From Tatumella punctata (GTDB lineage Bacteria; Pseudomonadota; Gammaproteobacteria; Enterobacterales; Enterobacteriaceae), in assembly GCF_039523735.1 (NCBI RefSeq), contig NZ_BAAAFW010000059.1, positions 62,001 through 126,000 of the forward strand: a stretch of 64,000 nucleotides of DNA. Reading direction: 5' to 3'. Positions 24,606 to 32,899 of this stretch are shown here, in pieces (positions within the stretch are counted from its first letter, which is position 1; each line of letters starts with the position of its first letter). The notes beneath the pieces are model-generated. The model searched no databases. It was not told the DNA's origin and saw only the letters and a program-made list of their open reading frames with translations. The translations under genes were made by a program, and so were the position numbers.

Positions 24606-25775
24606 CTATCGCCGCCGCAGCAGTAAATGACAAACAAGACCGCCGAGTAATCCCCAGAAAGCCGCCCCTATTCCGGCAATACTGAGACCGGACGCAGTGA
24701 TCAGAAAGGTAACTATCGCCGTATCACGGTGCTGCGGCTGTTCCAGACTGCGTTGCAGACTGCCCGACAAGGTCGTCAGTAATGCCAGCCCGGCAATGGT
24801 ATGAATAAACACCGGCGGCAGAGCGCTGAGTAACAGGGCAATAGTCGCCCCGGAAATGCCGGTGAGTATATAAAACACGCCAGCCATTGCCGCGGCCATC
24901 CAGCGTTTTTCGGCGCGCGGATCGACGTCGTCTCCCATACAGATTGCAGCCGTAATTGCCGCAATACACACAGAAAAACCGCCGAACGGTGATAATAGCA
25001 ATGCCACGCCCCCGGTAACGGTCGTGACCTGTGAAACGGGCACCGGATAGCCGTGGGCCTGAAGGGTGGCAATACCGGGGGCATTCTGCGAAGCCATACT
25101 GACCAGAAAATAAGGGATCCCGACCCCAAGTAATAGCTGCCAGTCAAATTGCGGGGCAATAAAAACGGGGGCGGACCATTGCCAGTGAACGTCTGACAAA
25201 GCGCTGTTGCCCTGCCAGAGAATCACCAGTAATCCGGCCAGCAGGGTATAGAACACGGCGTAACGTGGTTGCAGCCGCTTTGCCAGCAGATAACAAACAC
25301 ACATACTGAGGCATAACGGTAAATTCTGCGACAGCCCGCTGAACGCCTGCAGGCCAAAATGCAGCAGAATTCCGGCCAGCATACCTGAGGCGATAGAGAC
25401 AGGAATAAATCGCATCAGCCGTGCAAATATTCCGGTGATACCACAGATCATAATCAACAGATTAGTAAAAATAAAGATTCCGATGGTCTGCGCCAGACTG
25501 GCACCGGACAGGCTGGTGGCCAGCATTGCCGCTCCGGGGGTTGACCATGCGGTCAGTACCGGCATCCGATAGCGTACTGACAGCCAGAGTGAGGTTATCC
25601 CCATTGCAAATCCCAGCATCCCCAGCCAGCTGCCGGTCAGTGCTGTACTGGCTCCGGCGGCACTTGCCGCCTGAAAAATAATCGCCGCTGAACTGGTATA
25701 ACCAACCAGTACGGCAACCATACCGGAAATCACCATCGGCAGGGTAAGCTGACGCAGGCCGGAACAGAAAGACAT
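24606..25775 (-). CDS. BenE/YdcO-family benzoate-type symporter
   Basis: 389-residue inner-membrane permease of the BenE family, proposed to import benzoate with protons. About twelve hydrophobic helices are visible. Blocks shared with E. coli YdcO are GYTSSAAIIFQAA, PVLTAWSTPGAAML, CGITGIFARLMRFIP, SMASQNAPGIATLQAHGYPVP and SPFGGFSVCIAAITAAIC. The ATG at 25775 follows GGAG and gives MSFCSGLRQL; the frame is open 30 codons further, but that extension is not conserved. No benzoate catabolic genes are nearby, so the substrate is uncertain. No YdcN-like regulator adjoins it. Confidence 0.9.
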   Translation of the reverse strand: MSFCSGLRQLTLPMVISGMVAVLVGYTSSAAIIFQAASAAGASTALTGSWLGMLGFAMGITSLWLSVRYRMPVLTAWSTPGAAMLATSLSGASLAQTIGIFIFTNLLIMICGITGIFARLMRFIPVSIASGMLAGILLHFGLQAFSGLSQNLPLCLSMCVCYLLAKRLQPRYAVFYTLLAGLLVILWQGNSALSDVHWQWSAPVFIAPQFDWQLLLGVGIPYFLVSMASQNAPGIATLQAHGYPVPVSQVTTVTGGVALLLSPFGGFSVCIAAITAAICMGDDVDPRAEKRWMAAAMAGVFYILTGISGATIALLLSALPPVFIHTIAGLALLTTLSGSLQRSLEQPQHRDTAIVTFLITASGLSIAGIGAAFWGLLGGLVCHLLLRRR

Positions 25776-26032
25776 CGGATAAACTCCGTGACAGATTACG
25801 GGCAAGGGGCACAACATAGCATCGGGGGGGAGAGTGCACAAGATAGTCGGATATCCTGCTGACATTCAGGAGGTTAACCTGAATACTGCGGTGATCTTTT
25901 CGTTATCATTTTCAAAGTCTGCTACATTATCCTGCGCCCTGTGACAGCCTTTGTTTCAACGATATCCCGGGATTAGCTGCGGGTAATTACCGTACGCCGC
26001 CCGGCGGACCAGTAACAGATAAGGAACAACCG
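25776..26032. promoter_or_regulatory. Divergent intergenic region benE/abrB
   Basis: About 260 bp separate the benE start from a possible leader ORF. It contains an A/T-richer block near 25895-25935 that probably carries promoters for both directions. No gene is seen in it. Confidence 0.4.
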
Positions 26033-26161
26033 ATGGTCTTACCCGTGACGGATAAAAACGCCTCCCTGATGATGATGTCGCAGAAAAACAGCGACCTGTT
26101 ACTGGCGGGCGGCAGCGCTCCGGTGCTGATGGTAGCGGCTTGTTCAGTGGTGGCAGGATAA
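26033..26161 (+). CDS. Possible 42-residue leader ORF upstream of abrB
   Basis: An ATG preceded by AAGGA (11 bp upstream) opens a 42-codon frame that ends TAA one base before the abrB ATG (TAATATG), so translation of the two would be coupled. The predicted peptide has a polar first half and a hydrophobic Ala/Val/Leu-rich second half (GSAPVLMVAACSVVAG) like a short membrane segment. I do not recognise it. It might only be transcribed leader, but the strong ribosome site and junction favour translation. Confidence 0.45.
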   Translation: MVLPVTDKNASLMMMSQKNSDLLLAGGSAPVLMVAACSVVAG

Positions 26162-26162
26162 T

Positions 26163-27227
26163 ATGCCGACAATATTTCCGCGTCCCGGCCGTCCCGGCCG
26201 CATTAGACGACCGGTGCTGCTGATGATTATCTCCGGTCTGGCCGCTATTTTTCTTGAATATCTGCATATTCCGGCGGCTTTGCTGCTCGGGCCGATGTTC
26301 GCGGCGATTATCTTCTCTGCGTCCGGGTATCCGGTGACCTTATGGCGTCCCTGTCAGCAACTGGCTCAGGCGGTGGTAGGGATGATGATTGCCAGGGCAA
26401 TGCCTGCCAGCGTATTTCAAGAAATGCAGCATAACTGGCCGTTATTTGTGCTCAGTGTTGTCAGTGTGCTTACCGCCAGTACACTGCTGGGCTGGCTGAT
26501 GGCGAAACTGAAAGTATTACCGGGCAGCACGGCGTTATGGGGATCCTCGCCGGGGGCCGCCACTGCGATGACCCTGATGGCGGGCAGTTTCGGTGCGGAT
26601 ACGCGGCTGGTTGCTTTTATGCAGTACCTGCGGGTGCTGATGGTGGCGTTACTGGCAACCCTGGTCAGTTATTATTTCAGCAGCGATTCGGGGCAACCGC
26701 CACCTGCTGTTATCTTCTTTCCGCCATTGCATCTCAGCGGTTTTTTACTGACTCTGACGGTGATTGTTGCCAGTACTTTAATGGCGGCACGGGTAAAGCT
26801 GCCTGCCGGACCGATGCTTATCAGTCTGGTCACGGGGTGTCTGTTACAGAACCTTGCCGGATTACGCATAGAGCTGCCGGTATGGCTGCTGGCAATAGCC
26901 TACGGGGTAGTTGGCTGGAGTATCGGCTTACGTTTTACGGCCGGTATTTTACGTTATGCGCTGCATGCACTGCCGGGGATCTTATTATCTGTTATCACGT
27001 TACTCAGTATCTGTTGTGGTTTTGCCTGGATGCTGGTGCATTTTGCCGGTATCGATCCCCTGACTGCGTACCTGGCGACCAGCCCCGGCGGTGCCGATTC
27101 GGTGGCAATTATTGCCGCATCCGGGCATGTTAATCAGCCGTTTGTGATGTCGATGCAGACGGGACGGTTTATTGTGGTACTGATTACCGGCCCGGCACTT
27201 TCACGGCTGATGGTACGCTGGCTATAA
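26163..27227 (+). CDS. abrB: AbrB family inner-membrane protein
   Basis: 354-residue member of the AbrB family (often mislabelled ammonia monooxygenase), a ten-helix membrane protein with two homologous halves. It matches E. coli AbrB in HIPAALLLGPMFAAIIFS, LPGSTALWGSSPGAATAM, GADTRLVAFMQYLRVLMVALLA, MLISLVTGCLLQ and ATSPGGADSVAIIAASG. The role is unproven; a regulator of aidB expression has been reported for the E. coli gene. It is preceded by a short coupled ORF and is convergent with pqqU. Confidence 0.88.
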   Translation: MPTIFPRPGRPGRIRRPVLLMIISGLAAIFLEYLHIPAALLLGPMFAAIIFSASGYPVTLWRPCQQLAQAVVGMMIARAMPASVFQEMQHNWPLFVLSVVSVLTASTLLGWLMAKLKVLPGSTALWGSSPGAATAMTLMAGSFGADTRLVAFMQYLRVLMVALLATLVSYYFSSDSGQPPPAVIFFPPLHLSGFLLTLTVIVASTLMAARVKLPAGPMLISLVTGCLLQNLAGLRIELPVWLLAIAYGVVGWSIGLRFTAGILRYALHALPGILLSVITLLSICCGFAWMLVHFAGIDPLTAYLATSPGGADSVAIIAASGHVNQPFVMSMQTGRFIVVLITGPALSRLMVRWL

Positions 27228-27257
27228 AAAACCTGCCGCGCCTCCGGGCAACGGCAG
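27225..27257 (-). terminator. Rho-independent terminator of pqqU
   Basis: On the minus strand CCTGCCG and CGGCAGG pair around a 13-nt loop followed by six T. It lies 15 bp past the pqqU stop and overlaps the end of abrB. Confidence 0.85.
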
Positions 27258-27271
27258 GGGAACCGGCATGA

Positions 27272-29416
27272 TTAACGGAATGCGTAACTTACGTTAAAAC
27301 CGACCCCGTAATTACGGCCCGGGGCCGATTCGTAATAGCGGCCGCTGGTTTCGCCGACGATCACTGAGCCGACATACTTCCGGTCAAACAGATTATCCAC
27401 CCTGGCAGAAAGGTCCAGGGTCCAGTTATCTGCCAGCCATTTATAACCACTGTTTACCGAGGTTACCGCGTATGACGGGGCACTGACCGTATTCTGGTCG
27501 TTGGCTTCAATATTACTCAGATAGTGAATATCAGCACCGGCATACCAGCCTGATTCCGGGGCATATTCGATACCGGCATAGGCCATATTGCGGGCAATGC
27601 CCGGAATACGGTTACCGGTACAGTCTGTGGTGCGACAGCTGTTACTCAGATAGCGGGCGTCCAGCAGTGTCCAGGCCATTTTCAGTTGCCAGTTTTCGGC
27701 AAACTGTTGTTCAAAACCCAGCTCCAGGCCACGGCGGCGGGTTTTGCCGGCATTTTTATAGGTCGCGCGGCCGTCATTATTACTGTCCGCAACAATCTCA
27801 TTTCTGGTATCGGTGCGGAAGACGGCGGCAGTCAGTAAACCATAGCCGATGCGTTTTTTGGTACCCCATTCCAGCGTTTTATTGGTCGAAGGTTTCAGCC
27901 CCAGATTCAGCCCGCTTTTACCGTCCGGACGGTAAGACAGTTCGGTGATAGTCGGGGTTTCGAACCCCTTACCGGCAGACAAGTAGGTGTTCCAGCTATC
28001 ATCGATGGCGTACTTCAGTGACGCGGCGGGCAGCCACTGATGGTAGCGGGCACTGCCACTGTCATCGCCATTGGACAGGTAACGGTCATGGGATGAGAAG
28101 TTAACCGTACTGTAGCGCAGCCCCGCATCCAGTGACCACTGGCCGGTCAGTTGCCAGGACGTTTGCAGATAAGGATCCAGGTTCCACATCAGGTTACGCT
28201 CGTTACGGCGTAATTTTCCTTCCTCGCCATAACTGTCGACAGCATTCCAGCGACCGGTAAAGTTTTCATAGCCTTTGCGCTGCTCGGTCATGGTTTCGTA
28301 GTCCAGCCCGCCGGTAACACTGACCGGCAGGCTGAACAGGTTATCGCGGTGTGTCCAGCGGGTATCGATACCCTGATAATGGCGGGTCAGGTCAATCACC
28401 CCTCCGGAATGGTTCGCTTTCTCGAACTGGGTTTTGGCGGGAACAGACTGATACTGGGTGGTCTGACGGATACCGGCATAGGTCATGATGCTCAGATCGT
28501 TATTCTCACCAAATGAACGCAGGTAATGCAGTCCGGCCTGGGTTTGCTCCACGGTTTTACGGGCATTATACAGGGTGACTATTGGCGCGACCTGTTGAGG
28601 GTTGTTACGCCACATCTCCGGAGTCAGTCCCCCCGGGTCATCGGCATGGATACGAACCGAATTAAACAGCAGGGTCAGGCTACTGTCATCATCAATACGG
28701 ACTCCCAGCCGTGCATTGGCCAGATTTTTTTGCGCGCTGCTGTGGTCGCGATAGCCGTGGGTGGTGAAACGTGACACCGACGCGGTATAGTTCACATCGC
28801 CCGGGTGGCTGCCGTCACCGCTGGCACCACTGGCTTTGACACTGTTACGCCAGCTGCCATAACTGCCATACCAGCTGCCGGCAGATAACGTGGCGGGCTG
28901 CTGCCCGGGCTGAGTGACAATATTAATCACCCCGCCGGAGCTGTTACCGTACAGGGCCGAAAAGGGACCGCGCAGGATATCAACATGATCGATCGAGCCG
29001 ATATCAATATTCGAGGTCTGTCCCTGGCCGTCAGGCATAGTCGCGGGTATACCATCGACATAAATGCGCAGACCGCGTACCCCGAAGGTTGAACGGGAAC
29101 CAAAGCCGCGGATCGACATCTGTAAATCCTGGGCATAATTTTGCCGGTTAAGGATTTGCAGGCCCGGAACGCCCGCCAGTCCTTCGGACAAATTAACCTG
29201 AGGTGCCGCCTGACGCATCTCATCGCCATATACCACACTGACGGCTGCCGGGGTATCCAGTTCGGACAGCCCTTTGGCTGAGGGGGTGGCGGTGACAATC
29301 ATGGCGGGGCTATTATCTTTTTCTGCGGGGGCTGTGGTAGCAGCCAAAACGCCGGCCGGCAGTAAAACCGGTAACATCAGCGTGGCTTTAAGCTGTGATA
29401 ATTTAATAATTTTCAT
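27272..29416 (-). CDS. pqqU: TonB-dependent PQQ receptor PqqU (YncD)
   Basis: 714-residue outer-membrane TonB-dependent receptor closely matching E. coli YncD, which has been shown to take up pyrroloquinoline quinone and renamed PqqU. A signal peptide ends near residue 25. The plug begins at MIVTATPSAKGLSELDTPAAV, followed by the strongly conserved QNRQNYAQDLQ-like segment, IRGFGSRSTFGVRG and VDGIPATMPDGQGQTSNID. Barrel blocks SAGKGFETPTITELSYRPDG and GRYYESAPGRNYGVG also match. It ends in Phe-Arg. The PQQ biosynthesis operon is only 2.4 kb away, which supports the assignment. Expression has its own promoter and terminator. Confidence 0.94.
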   Translation of the reverse strand: MKIIKLSQLKATLMLPVLLPAGVLAATTAPAEKDNSPAMIVTATPSAKGLSELDTPAAVSVVYGDEMRQAAPQVNLSEGLAGVPGLQILNRQNYAQDLQMSIRGFGSRSTFGVRGLRIYVDGIPATMPDGQGQTSNIDIGSIDHVDILRGPFSALYGNSSGGVINIVTQPGQQPATLSAGSWYGSYGSWRNSVKASGASGDGSHPGDVNYTASVSRFTTHGYRDHSSAQKNLANARLGVRIDDDSSLTLLFNSVRIHADDPGGLTPEMWRNNPQQVAPIVTLYNARKTVEQTQAGLHYLRSFGENNDLSIMTYAGIRQTTQYQSVPAKTQFEKANHSGGVIDLTRHYQGIDTRWTHRDNLFSLPVSVTGGLDYETMTEQRKGYENFTGRWNAVDSYGEEGKLRRNERNLMWNLDPYLQTSWQLTGQWSLDAGLRYSTVNFSSHDRYLSNGDDSGSARYHQWLPAASLKYAIDDSWNTYLSAGKGFETPTITELSYRPDGKSGLNLGLKPSTNKTLEWGTKKRIGYGLLTAAVFRTDTRNEIVADSNNDGRATYKNAGKTRRRGLELGFEQQFAENWQLKMAWTLLDARYLSNSCRTTDCTGNRIPGIARNMAYAGIEYAPESGWYAGADIHYLSNIEANDQNTVSAPSYAVTSVNSGYKWLADNWTLDLSARVDNLFDRKYVGSVIVGETSGRYYESAPGRNYGVGFNVSYAFR

Positions 29417-29741
29417 TGATGAAAGATTCGCAATCAGTTTATCGGGGCCGGGACAGACGCTCCTGCGGCAGGAGAATGCTACCTCTTTTTGCTGTTGTTG
29501 TTAAAATGTAATCTGTTTTACCGGTAAAAAACGCGGTGTCCGGGGAGATTATCAGTACAGGCTGATGAATAATAATCTTATTTTTATATTTCCCTGTCAG
29601 TAAGGCAAGGCTGTTATCGATGCAGAAATGATATATTAAGACACATTTATTATATGTATTTGCGGCGAGAATAACCCGCCGGTAGCCTGAACCGGTCAGC
29701 ATCCGTTACTACGAATAATTTATGAAACAGCGGGAGGTCAG
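29417..29741. promoter_or_regulatory. Divergent promoter region pqqU / dehydrogenase
   Basis: 325 bp, A/T-rich from 29500 to 29660. It must contain the pqqU promoter and that of the dehydrogenase gene. I saw no convincing Fur box or other operator and no gene. Confidence 0.45.
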
Positions 29742-30617
29742 ATGAGCCAGCAAACAAAAGTTGCAGTACTTGGTCTGGGGGCAATGGGACATGCATTTGC
29801 CAGCAACCTGCTCAAAAAAGGTTTCAGGGTCAGTGGCTGGAACCGCAGTGCCGGAAAAGGGGAAGACCTGGTGCCTGCCGGACTGCAACTGGCAGACAGT
29901 GTCAGTGAAGCTGTAAGTGAAGCCGCCGTGATTATCACTATGCTGTCAGACGGTGATACCACCCTGAATATTGCCGCACAGGCGGCAGAGGCTCTCTCTG
30001 CGCAGGCGATATTCTGTCAGATGGGCACGATTGGCGTCGATGCCACCCGCCTGCTGCAGCAGTTCCTGCAGCAGAAGCGCCCGGATGTTGTGTTTCTTGA
30101 TGCTCCGGTCTCGGGGACCAAAGCCCCCGCAGAAAACGCCATGATTACTGTTTTTGCCAGTGGTGAACGCAGCAGGGCCACGGCCGCCGAGTCGGTATTC
30201 GCGGCCATCAGCAAAGGCAGCCTGTGGCTGGGTGAAGCCGGTGCCGGTTCACGGATGAAGCTGGTGGTTAACAGCTGGCTGATCGGTTTAATGCAGAGTC
30301 TGGCCGAAAGTGAATTACTGGCGGAATCCCTCGGCTTCAGTCCGGAAGATCTCTGGCAGGCGCTGGAGGGCGGTCCGCTGGCGGCACCTTATGCCAAAGG
30401 CAAACTGCAGATGATAAGCCGTGATGATTTTACCCCACAGATGCAGCTGGTCTGGGCGTTAAAAGATGCGCGGCTGGCGACTGAGGCAGGCGATGTACAG
30501 CAGTTACCGGCCCTGAAAAATATTACTGAATTATGGCAACAGGCGGTCGATGATGGTTTTGGCGAACAGGACTTAGCGGTGATCAGTAAGTTTCTGGCTA
30601 ACCGCAGCAAACAATAG
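29742..30617 (+). CDS. NAD(P)-dependent beta-hydroxyacid dehydrogenase family protein
   Basis: 291-residue member of the 3-hydroxyisobutyrate/tartronate semialdehyde reductase family. The N-terminal Rossmann motif is GLGAMGHAFASNLLKKG with WNRS typical of NADP-binding members. The substrate-binding segment is DAPVSGTKAPAEN, and the catalytic Lys lies in AGSRMKLVVNSW near residue 168. The C-terminal helical domain is complete. The substrate cannot be deduced. It is followed 56 bp later by a dipeptidase gene on the same strand, perhaps one transcript leading toward pqqA. Confidence 0.88.
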   Translation: MSQQTKVAVLGLGAMGHAFASNLLKKGFRVSGWNRSAGKGEDLVPAGLQLADSVSEAVSEAAVIITMLSDGDTTLNIAAQAAEALSAQAIFCQMGTIGVDATRLLQQFLQQKRPDVVFLDAPVSGTKAPAENAMITVFASGERSRATAAESVFAAISKGSLWLGEAGAGSRMKLVVNSWLIGLMQSLAESELLAESLGFSPEDLWQALEGGPLAAPYAKGKLQMISRDDFTPQMQLVWALKDARLATEAGDVQQLPALKNITELWQQAVDDGFGEQDLAVISKFLANRSKQ

Positions 30618-30673
30618 CCAACAGCAGCGGGGGCTCCTCAACCCTCCGCGCAACCGGTATAAAGTGATTGTAT

Positions 30674-31693
30674 ATGAATGTGTATATTGATGGTCATAAT
30701 GATTTGCTGATGCAGTTATGGCTTAAACATCCGGATAATCCGGAAGTCTTTTTTTTCGGCGATAGCGGTGAGGGGCACCTCGACTTTTCGCGGATTGTCC
30801 GCGGACGTTTAGGGGCCGCACTGTTTGCTATTTTTGTTCCCCCGCAGTCCTATGTGGCGCAGCACTTTCCCGGCCGTCTGGATGCGTTGCAGGATAAAGT
30901 TCAGGTAATGTGGCAACAGCTGGCGATTCTGCAACGGCTGGAACGTTACTCCGATGGTAAAGCGAGGATCTGTCGTACCTCGGCGGAGGTTGAATACTGC
31001 CTGCAACACGGAATACTGGCGATGATTGCCCATATTGAAGGGGCTGATGCGCTGGATACGCAAGGACAGCTATTGCAGGCCTTCTTTCAGGCTGGCGTAC
31101 GCAGTGTAGGTCCGTTCTGGAACACGGCAAATGCCTTTGGCGAAGGCGTGACCGGTCGTTTTCCCGGTTCTCCGGACAGCGGGCCAGGCCTGACTCCCCA
31201 CGGCATTGAACTTATCCGTCAGTTACAGTCACTGAATATGCTGACGGATGTTTCTCATATGAACCAGCAGGCATTTTCAGACACCGCGCGTTACAGCCAA
31301 CAACCGCTGGTTGCGACCCACTCCAGTGCCCATGCATTATGTCCACAGCCGCGTAATCTGACCGATCCGCAACTGAAAATGATCGCTGACAGCGGCGGGA
31401 TAGTCGGGGTTAATTTTGGTAATGCGTTTATCCGGCCCGATGGTCAGCGTAATGCGGGGACTGCCCTGAGTGTAATCACCCGGCATCTGATGTATCTGAT
31501 CAATGTCGCCGGTGAAGAGCATGTCGGTTTTGGTTCCGATTTCGACGGAGTGTGCGTTCCGCAGGCACTCGGTGATGTAGCCGGGTTGCCGCTGATTGAA
31601 CAAAGCCTGCGTAATGAAGGGGTTAAGGAGCGGGTGATCGCCAGAGTCTGTTATCAAAACTGGTTACGGATTTTTAAACATTTTCCGGGGTAA
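30674..31693 (+). CDS. Membrane dipeptidase family (peptidase M19)
   Basis: 339-residue metal-dependent dipeptidase homologue. The amidohydrolase metal ligands are visible: HND in YIDGHNDLLMQ, Glu in AHIEGADAL, and two His in VATHSSAHAL with the following PRNLTD signature of M19 enzymes; FGSDFDG is the C-terminal family motif. There is no signal peptide, so it is probably cytosolic despite the family name. A TTG two codons earlier could also start it. It ends 153 bp before pqqA on the same strand, and related dipeptidases are known next to PQQ genes, so a role in trimming a peptide intermediate or recycling PqqA fragments is possible but unproven. Confidence 0.88.
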   Translation: MNVYIDGHNDLLMQLWLKHPDNPEVFFFGDSGEGHLDFSRIVRGRLGAALFAIFVPPQSYVAQHFPGRLDALQDKVQVMWQQLAILQRLERYSDGKARICRTSAEVEYCLQHGILAMIAHIEGADALDTQGQLLQAFFQAGVRSVGPFWNTANAFGEGVTGRFPGSPDSGPGLTPHGIELIRQLQSLNMLTDVSHMNQQAFSDTARYSQQPLVATHSSAHALCPQPRNLTDPQLKMIADSGGIVGVNFGNAFIRPDGQRNAGTALSVITRHLMYLINVAGEEHVGFGSDFDGVCVPQALGDVAGLPLIEQSLRNEGVKERVIARVCYQNWLRIFKHFPG

Positions 31694-31846
31694 AGACATA
31701 ACGAAACCATCTTTTCATTGACCTGAGTTTGACATTGGCGCAACATTTGTCGGGCTGAAGTGTCATAGCGCAGTGACTGACACTGCGGTTGTATGTATTT
31801 CAGTCATTTTAAGAATCTTTTAATTGGCAACATTGAGGTCAGCATC
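31694..31846 (+). promoter_or_regulatory. pqqA promoter and leader with inverted repeats
   Basis: TTGACC near 31719 and CAACAT about 17 bp later could form a sigma-70 promoter. In the leader, CGCAGTG (31769) and CACTGCG (31781) form a perfect hairpin, overlapping a second inverted pair GTGTCA (31760) / TGACAC (31778). These could be an operator or an RNA stem affecting PqqA synthesis. Confidence 0.5.
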
Positions 31847-31918
31847 ATGTGGAAAAAACCTGAATTTATCGATATGCGTCTGGGTATGGAAGTGACTCTG
31901 TACATTTCTAACCGCTAA
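31847..31918 (+). CDS. pqqA: PQQ precursor peptide PqqA
   Basis: 23-residue ribosomal precursor whose Glu15 and Tyr19 are crosslinked by PqqE to start pyrroloquinoline quinone synthesis. The peptide begins MWKKPEFIDMRLGMEV and continues TLYISNR, nearly the same as the Klebsiella peptide. Glu15 and Tyr19 have the required E-x3-Y spacing. GAGGT lies about 10 bp before the ATG. A stem-loop in the 60-bp gap to pqqB may reduce downstream transcription so that the precursor is made in excess. Confidence 0.97.
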   Translation: MWKKPEFIDMRLGMEVTLYISNR

Positions 31919-31935
31919 TTATCCGGTATCTTAAG

Positions 31936-31962
31936 TGGCCGCTTACGGGCGGTCCTTTTATT
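31936..31962 (+). terminator. Stem-loop between pqqA and pqqB, possible attenuator
   Basis: GGCCGC pairs with GCGGTC (one G-T pair) around a short loop, followed by a broken T run (TTTTATT). It lies 20 bp after pqqA and 20 bp before pqqB, a place where partial termination would set the ratio of precursor to enzymes. Confidence 0.55.
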
Positions 31963-31978
31963 CAGTAAAGAGTAATTT

Positions 31979-32896
31979 ATGTTTATCAAAGTGCTTGGCT
32001 CTGCTGCCGGCGGTGGTTTCCCGCAGTGGAACTGTAATTGCACCAACTGTAAGGGCCTGCGTGAAGGCAGTATCAACGCCCATGCCCGCACCCAGTCTTC
32101 AATTATTATCAGTGATAACGGTGAAGACTGGGTGTTATGTAACGCCTCTCCTGATATCTCCCGGCAAATTTTTCTGACCCCGGAATTGATCAAACGCGAT
32201 GTCCTGCGTGGTACAGCCATCGGGGACATTATCCTGACCGACAGTCAGATAGATCACACCACAGGGCTGCTGAGCCTGCGGGAAGGCTGTCCGCACCGCG
32301 TATGGTGTACCGAAGAAGTACACCAGGATCTGAACAGTGGTTTCCCGGTATTTCCGATGCTGAAACACTGGAACGGCGGGCTGCAGCATCAGCCAATCCG
32401 CCCTCAGACACCTTTCCGGACCACCGTATGCCAGAATCTGCAATTTACGGCGGTACCTATTGTCAGCAATGCGCCGCCTTACTCACCGTACCGTGATAAA
32501 CCGTTACCCGGACATAATGTTGCCCTGTTTGTGGAAAATACCGCCAACGGGAAATCATTATTTTATGCGCCGGGTCTGGGAGAGCCTGATCAGGTGATCC
32601 TGCCATGGTTACAAAAGGCAGACTGTCTGCTGATTGACGGCACCGTCTGGCAGGATGATGAACTGCTGAGCAGCGGGGTCGGTAAAAATACCGGCCGTGC
32701 GATGGGGCACCTGGCCCTGTCGGAAGAGCAGGGACTGATGGCGCTGCTGGCGACACTGCCCGCCAGCCGAAAAATTCTAATTCATATTAACAACACCAAT
32801 CCGATCCTTAATGAAGATTCACCTCAGCGTCAGTTTCTGCAACAGCAGGGGATTGAAGTGAGCTTTGACGGAATGGCGATTCAGCTACAGGATTAA
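31979..32896 (+). CDS. pqqB: PQQ biosynthesis protein PqqB
   Basis: 305-residue member of the metallo-beta-lactamase fold family, reported to act as a non-haem iron hydroxylase on the tyrosine-derived part of the PQQ intermediate. The N-terminal block is VLGSAAGGGFPQWNCNCTNC, with Cys19, Cys21 and Cys24 forming the family zinc-binding group. Later blocks LTDSQIDHTTGLLSLREG, GHNVALFVE and HINNTNPIL are conserved. It is the second gene of the operon; pqqC starts 3 bp after its stop. Confidence 0.97.
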   Translation: MFIKVLGSAAGGGFPQWNCNCTNCKGLREGSINAHARTQSSIIISDNGEDWVLCNASPDISRQIFLTPELIKRDVLRGTAIGDIILTDSQIDHTTGLLSLREGCPHRVWCTEEVHQDLNSGFPVFPMLKHWNGGLQHQPIRPQTPFRTTVCQNLQFTAVPIVSNAPPYSPYRDKPLPGHNVALFVENTANGKSLFYAPGLGEPDQVILPWLQKADCLLIDGTVWQDDELLSSGVGKNTGRAMGHLALSEEQGLMALLATLPASRKILIHINNTNPILNEDSPQRQFLQQQGIEVSFDGMAIQLQD

Positions 32897-32899
32897 CCG

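Noticed and set aside
26537..27133. 198-codon alternative frame within abrB
   Set aside because: It is in another frame of a gene with clear family similarity, and its Cys/Gly/Tyr-rich composition is typical of a shadow frame.
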